This document shows positions 62,357 through 64,000 of a stretch of DNA of 64,000 bases, piece by piece. Under the pieces are notes generated by a model. That model saw nothing but the letters and a program-made list of their open reading frames with translations, ran no database searches and had not been told where the DNA came from. This stretch comes from Ureibacillus endophyticus (GTDB lineage Bacteria; Bacillota; Bacilli; Bacillales_A; Planococcaceae): the NCBI RefSeq assembly GCF_003628435.1, contig NZ_RBZN01000008.1, positions 31,492-95,491 on the forward strand, given 5' to 3'. Position numbers and translations under genes: made by a program. Positions within the stretch are counted from its first letter, which is position 1. Each line of letters opens with the position of its first letter.

Positions 62357-63595
62357 TTATTCCTTTAAATCTTCTAAAAAATCCTTACTAAAACTCGTTT
62401 TTGAAGCAAAGCTTTGTTTTTTACCCATCTCTACTCCCTTTTTAAGTATACCTTTACCAAATTTCCGTTCCATTTCATCAATAAGTTCGTAGATTGGTTC
62501 TTGTTTTGCATATTCTTCAAAATTAAAAATCGACAGCTGCTGAACAGATTGTTTTCGATCTATAACATTAGAAACTGTTATACCTAACAGTCGAACTGGC
62601 TCACCATTCCAAGCTTTATGAAAGAGGTTAAAGGCTTCCTCAAATATATCTTCTTTTTGATATATAGGGTTTTGAAACGTTTTGCTTTTTGAATGATTAT
62701 TCCAATTAGCATCTCGAATTTGAATGCTAATTGTAGAACCACAAAGATTTTTTACCTCTAATCGCTCCGCCACTTTACCTGCCAGCATTTCAAAGATTTT
62801 TTCTAATTCCTTGATATCTGTTTCATCAAAGGGAAGAGTTGTGGAATTCCCTACACTTTTCGTTTCATAAATTGCTTCTGGGTCCACTATTCTGCTGTCT
62901 TCCCCATTCGCTCTCGCTCTCAGCCTAACACCATTTTTCCCTAATTGTTGTCGTATGACACTTTCTTCAATTTTCGCTAGGTCACCTATCGTTTTTATAT
63001 TAATGGAATTTAGTTTTTTCGCTGTACTTTCTCCAACACCATGCATCTCAATAACAGGTAATGGCCACAACTTGCTCGGCACATCCCTTTTCCTTAAAAC
63101 AGTGATTCCCATTGGCTTTTCCATATCAGATGCTGTTTTCGCTAAAAATTTATTCGGTGCTATCCCAATTGAGCAAGGCAAATCTAACTCATTAAAAATA
63201 CGAAGTTGAATTTCTTTCGCAATATCGAGAGGATGACGCTCTTTAGATAATTCGGTAATATCCATATACCCCTCATCTATGGATACAGGCTCGATCAATT
63301 CTGTGTAGCTTCTAAGGATGGTAAACATCGCTTTTGATGCTTGACGATATTTCGGAAAATCTGGAGGTAATAGAATCAGTTCTGGACATTTTCGTAAAGC
63401 CTCTCCCACATTCATGGTTGTATAAATGCCTTTTGCCCTTGCTTCATAAGAACTTGTAACAATAATTCCACGGCGTTCTTTAGGATTTCCTGCAATGGCA
63501 ATCGCTTTCCCTTTTAATTCCGGATTATAGGATTGCTCAACAGAAGCATAAAAACTATTCATATCTACATGAAAAATTATCCGAGCCTTTGACAT
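62357..63595 (-). CDS. dinB: DNA polymerase IV (Y family)
   Basis: Translesion polymerase, 412 residues. Metal-binding D11 in HVDMNSFYASVE and the SIDEGYMDIT motif near 105, HhH thumb GVGESTAKKLN near 182, little-finger domain 240-350, and QLSIF near 370 as a beta-clamp binding motif. GGAGG before ATG 63595. Co-oriented with rnz. Confidence 0.95.
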   Translation of the reverse strand: MSKARIIFHVDMNSFYASVEQSYNPELKGKAIAIAGNPKERRGIIVTSSYEARAKGIYTTMNVGEALRKCPELILLPPDFPKYRQASKAMFTILRSYTELIEPVSIDEGYMDITELSKERHPLDIAKEIQLRIFNELDLPCSIGIAPNKFLAKTASDMEKPMGITVLRKRDVPSKLWPLPVIEMHGVGESTAKKLNSINIKTIGDLAKIEESVIRQQLGKNGVRLRARANGEDSRIVDPEAIYETKSVGNSTTLPFDETDIKELEKIFEMLAGKVAERLEVKNLCGSTISIQIRDANWNNHSKSKTFQNPIYQKEDIFEEAFNLFHKAWNGEPVRLLGITVSNVIDRKQSVQQLSIFNFEEYAKQEPIYELIDEMERKFGKGILKKGVEMGKKQSFASKTSFSKDFLEDLKE

Positions 63596-63800
63596 GTTCT
63601 TTCCTCCAGAAATGTAACCTCGATAGTTGTTACTAAATTTTATCATATTCTACAGGTTGTTTCCTTTTTACAATAAAAAGTATTCGACAATAATTTTCGC
63701 TAAGTTCTAATCTTCGACAGAAAGTCATAATGTATTACAAAGAGAGATGGAAGGTTTGGAGAAGGGACAAGATTTGAATAAAATAAAACATACTAACATT
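63596..63800. other. Intergenic region upstream of dinB
   Basis: About 200 bases without a credible gene. It must hold the dinB promoter; I do not see a convincing LexA box. A 15-codon frame from the ATG near 63730 is too short to call. Confidence 0.4.
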
Positions 63801-63841
63801 AGTAGTACAAACCAAGGCCATGGTTTGTGCTACTATTTTTT
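63801..63841 (+). terminator. Rho-independent terminator
   Basis: AGTAGtACAAACCA (63801-63814) pairs with TGGTTTGTgCTACT (63821-63834), seven T follow. No gene on the plus strand precedes it closely. Confidence 0.82.
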
Positions 63842-63844
63842 TAT

Positions 63845-64000
63845 AGTAGAAGTGAAGGAAAGTCGAACAGCTCCAGGGACGTATGAGAGTCCGTAAAAAA
63901 AACCGGCTAACTTCACATCCTTATATGAATCAGTTTAGTATGTTGGGTCCAAGAGATCGTGTATAAGAAAGTGGAATCGATAAGGCAATGTGAGGACTTC
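63845..64000 (+). other. Non-coding, possibly structured RNA at the right edge
   Basis: Balanced composition unlike the AT-rich surroundings, no open frame. Phrases such as GCTCCAGGGACG, ACCGGCTAACTTCACATCC, CAAGAGATCGTGTATAAGAAAG and GATAAGGCAATGTGAGGAC recall the 5' (domain I to IV) part of bacterial group II introns. GGGACG and its inverse near GAGTCC can pair. The element continues past the window, so this is tentative. Confidence 0.35.

Noticed and set aside
63730..63775. 15-codon leader peptide upstream of the right-edge terminator
   Set aside because: Too short, with no clear ribosome site or regulatory codon run.

Overview
The window is a low-GC, gene-dense chromosomal segment of an aerobic, endospore-forming member of the Bacillales. 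The evidence is strong AGGAGG-type ribosome binding sites, ATG/GTG/TTG starts, a QoxABCD aa3 quinol oxidase, CotX- and CotB-like spore coat proteins, a YraGF-AdhB-type forespore cluster, a Spo0E-like phosphatase, T-box leaders and ARG boxes. The mix looks most like the Lysinibacillus/Ureibacillus side of Planococcaceae, but that is inference. I see no rRNA, tRNA, CRISPR array, complete prophage or insertion sequence.

Layout. 1-6.4 kb: end of a DUF2231-like gene, the qoxABCD operon, a glutamate dehydrogenase. 6.4-14.8 kb: an XRE-AbrB regulator coupled to an MGT-family glycosyltransferase, small sporulation-type genes, an array of eight palindromes spaced exactly 52 bp, an RHH regulator with a Bcr/CflA exporter, an old-yellow-enzyme homologue, DUF2935 and DinB-fold proteins. 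14.8-18.4 kb: bioY-bioB behind a BirA operator and the yraG-yraF-adhB-like cluster. 18.4-32.3 kb: a large protein joining a PD-(D/E)XK-like region to a DUF2075 helicase, a diguanylate cyclase, an amidase, a HemD-like protein, a HAD phosphatase, a CBS-ACT protein, alpha-carbonic anhydrase, the YqhH/YqhG pair and a frameshifted SRPBCC gene. 32.3-39.2 kb: transporters, a 54-aa Spo0E-like protein, PrpE-like phosphatase and a CotX-type coat cluster. 39.4-43.4 kb: class Ib ribonucleotide reductase nrdHIEF under a cobalamin riboswitch. 43.5-47.8 kb: ilvE, a 13-copy 35-bp tandem array inside a dispersed intergenic element, a GNAT protein, a retropepsin-like protease and a nitrilase-family enzyme. 48-64 kb: proBA and proC, each behind a Pro(CCU) T-box, two CotB-like proteins, argGH with ARG boxes, nsrR/hmp, rnz and dinB. 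The right edge holds a terminator hairpin followed by an untranslated stretch that may be structured RNA.

How it fits together. Amino-acid supply genes carry end-product sensors: uncharged tRNA-Pro for proline, ArgR for arginine, a possible CodY site for ilvE, BirA for biotin. The B12-independent RNR is predicted to be shut off when cobalamin is available, which implies a B12-dependent RNR elsewhere in the genome. Nitric-oxide defence pairs NsrR with Hmp. The main items for a second look are the nuclease-helicase fusion, the helically phased palindrome array, the dispersed hairpin element with its tandem expansion, and the CotX-like protein that carries a RanBP2-type zinc finger.
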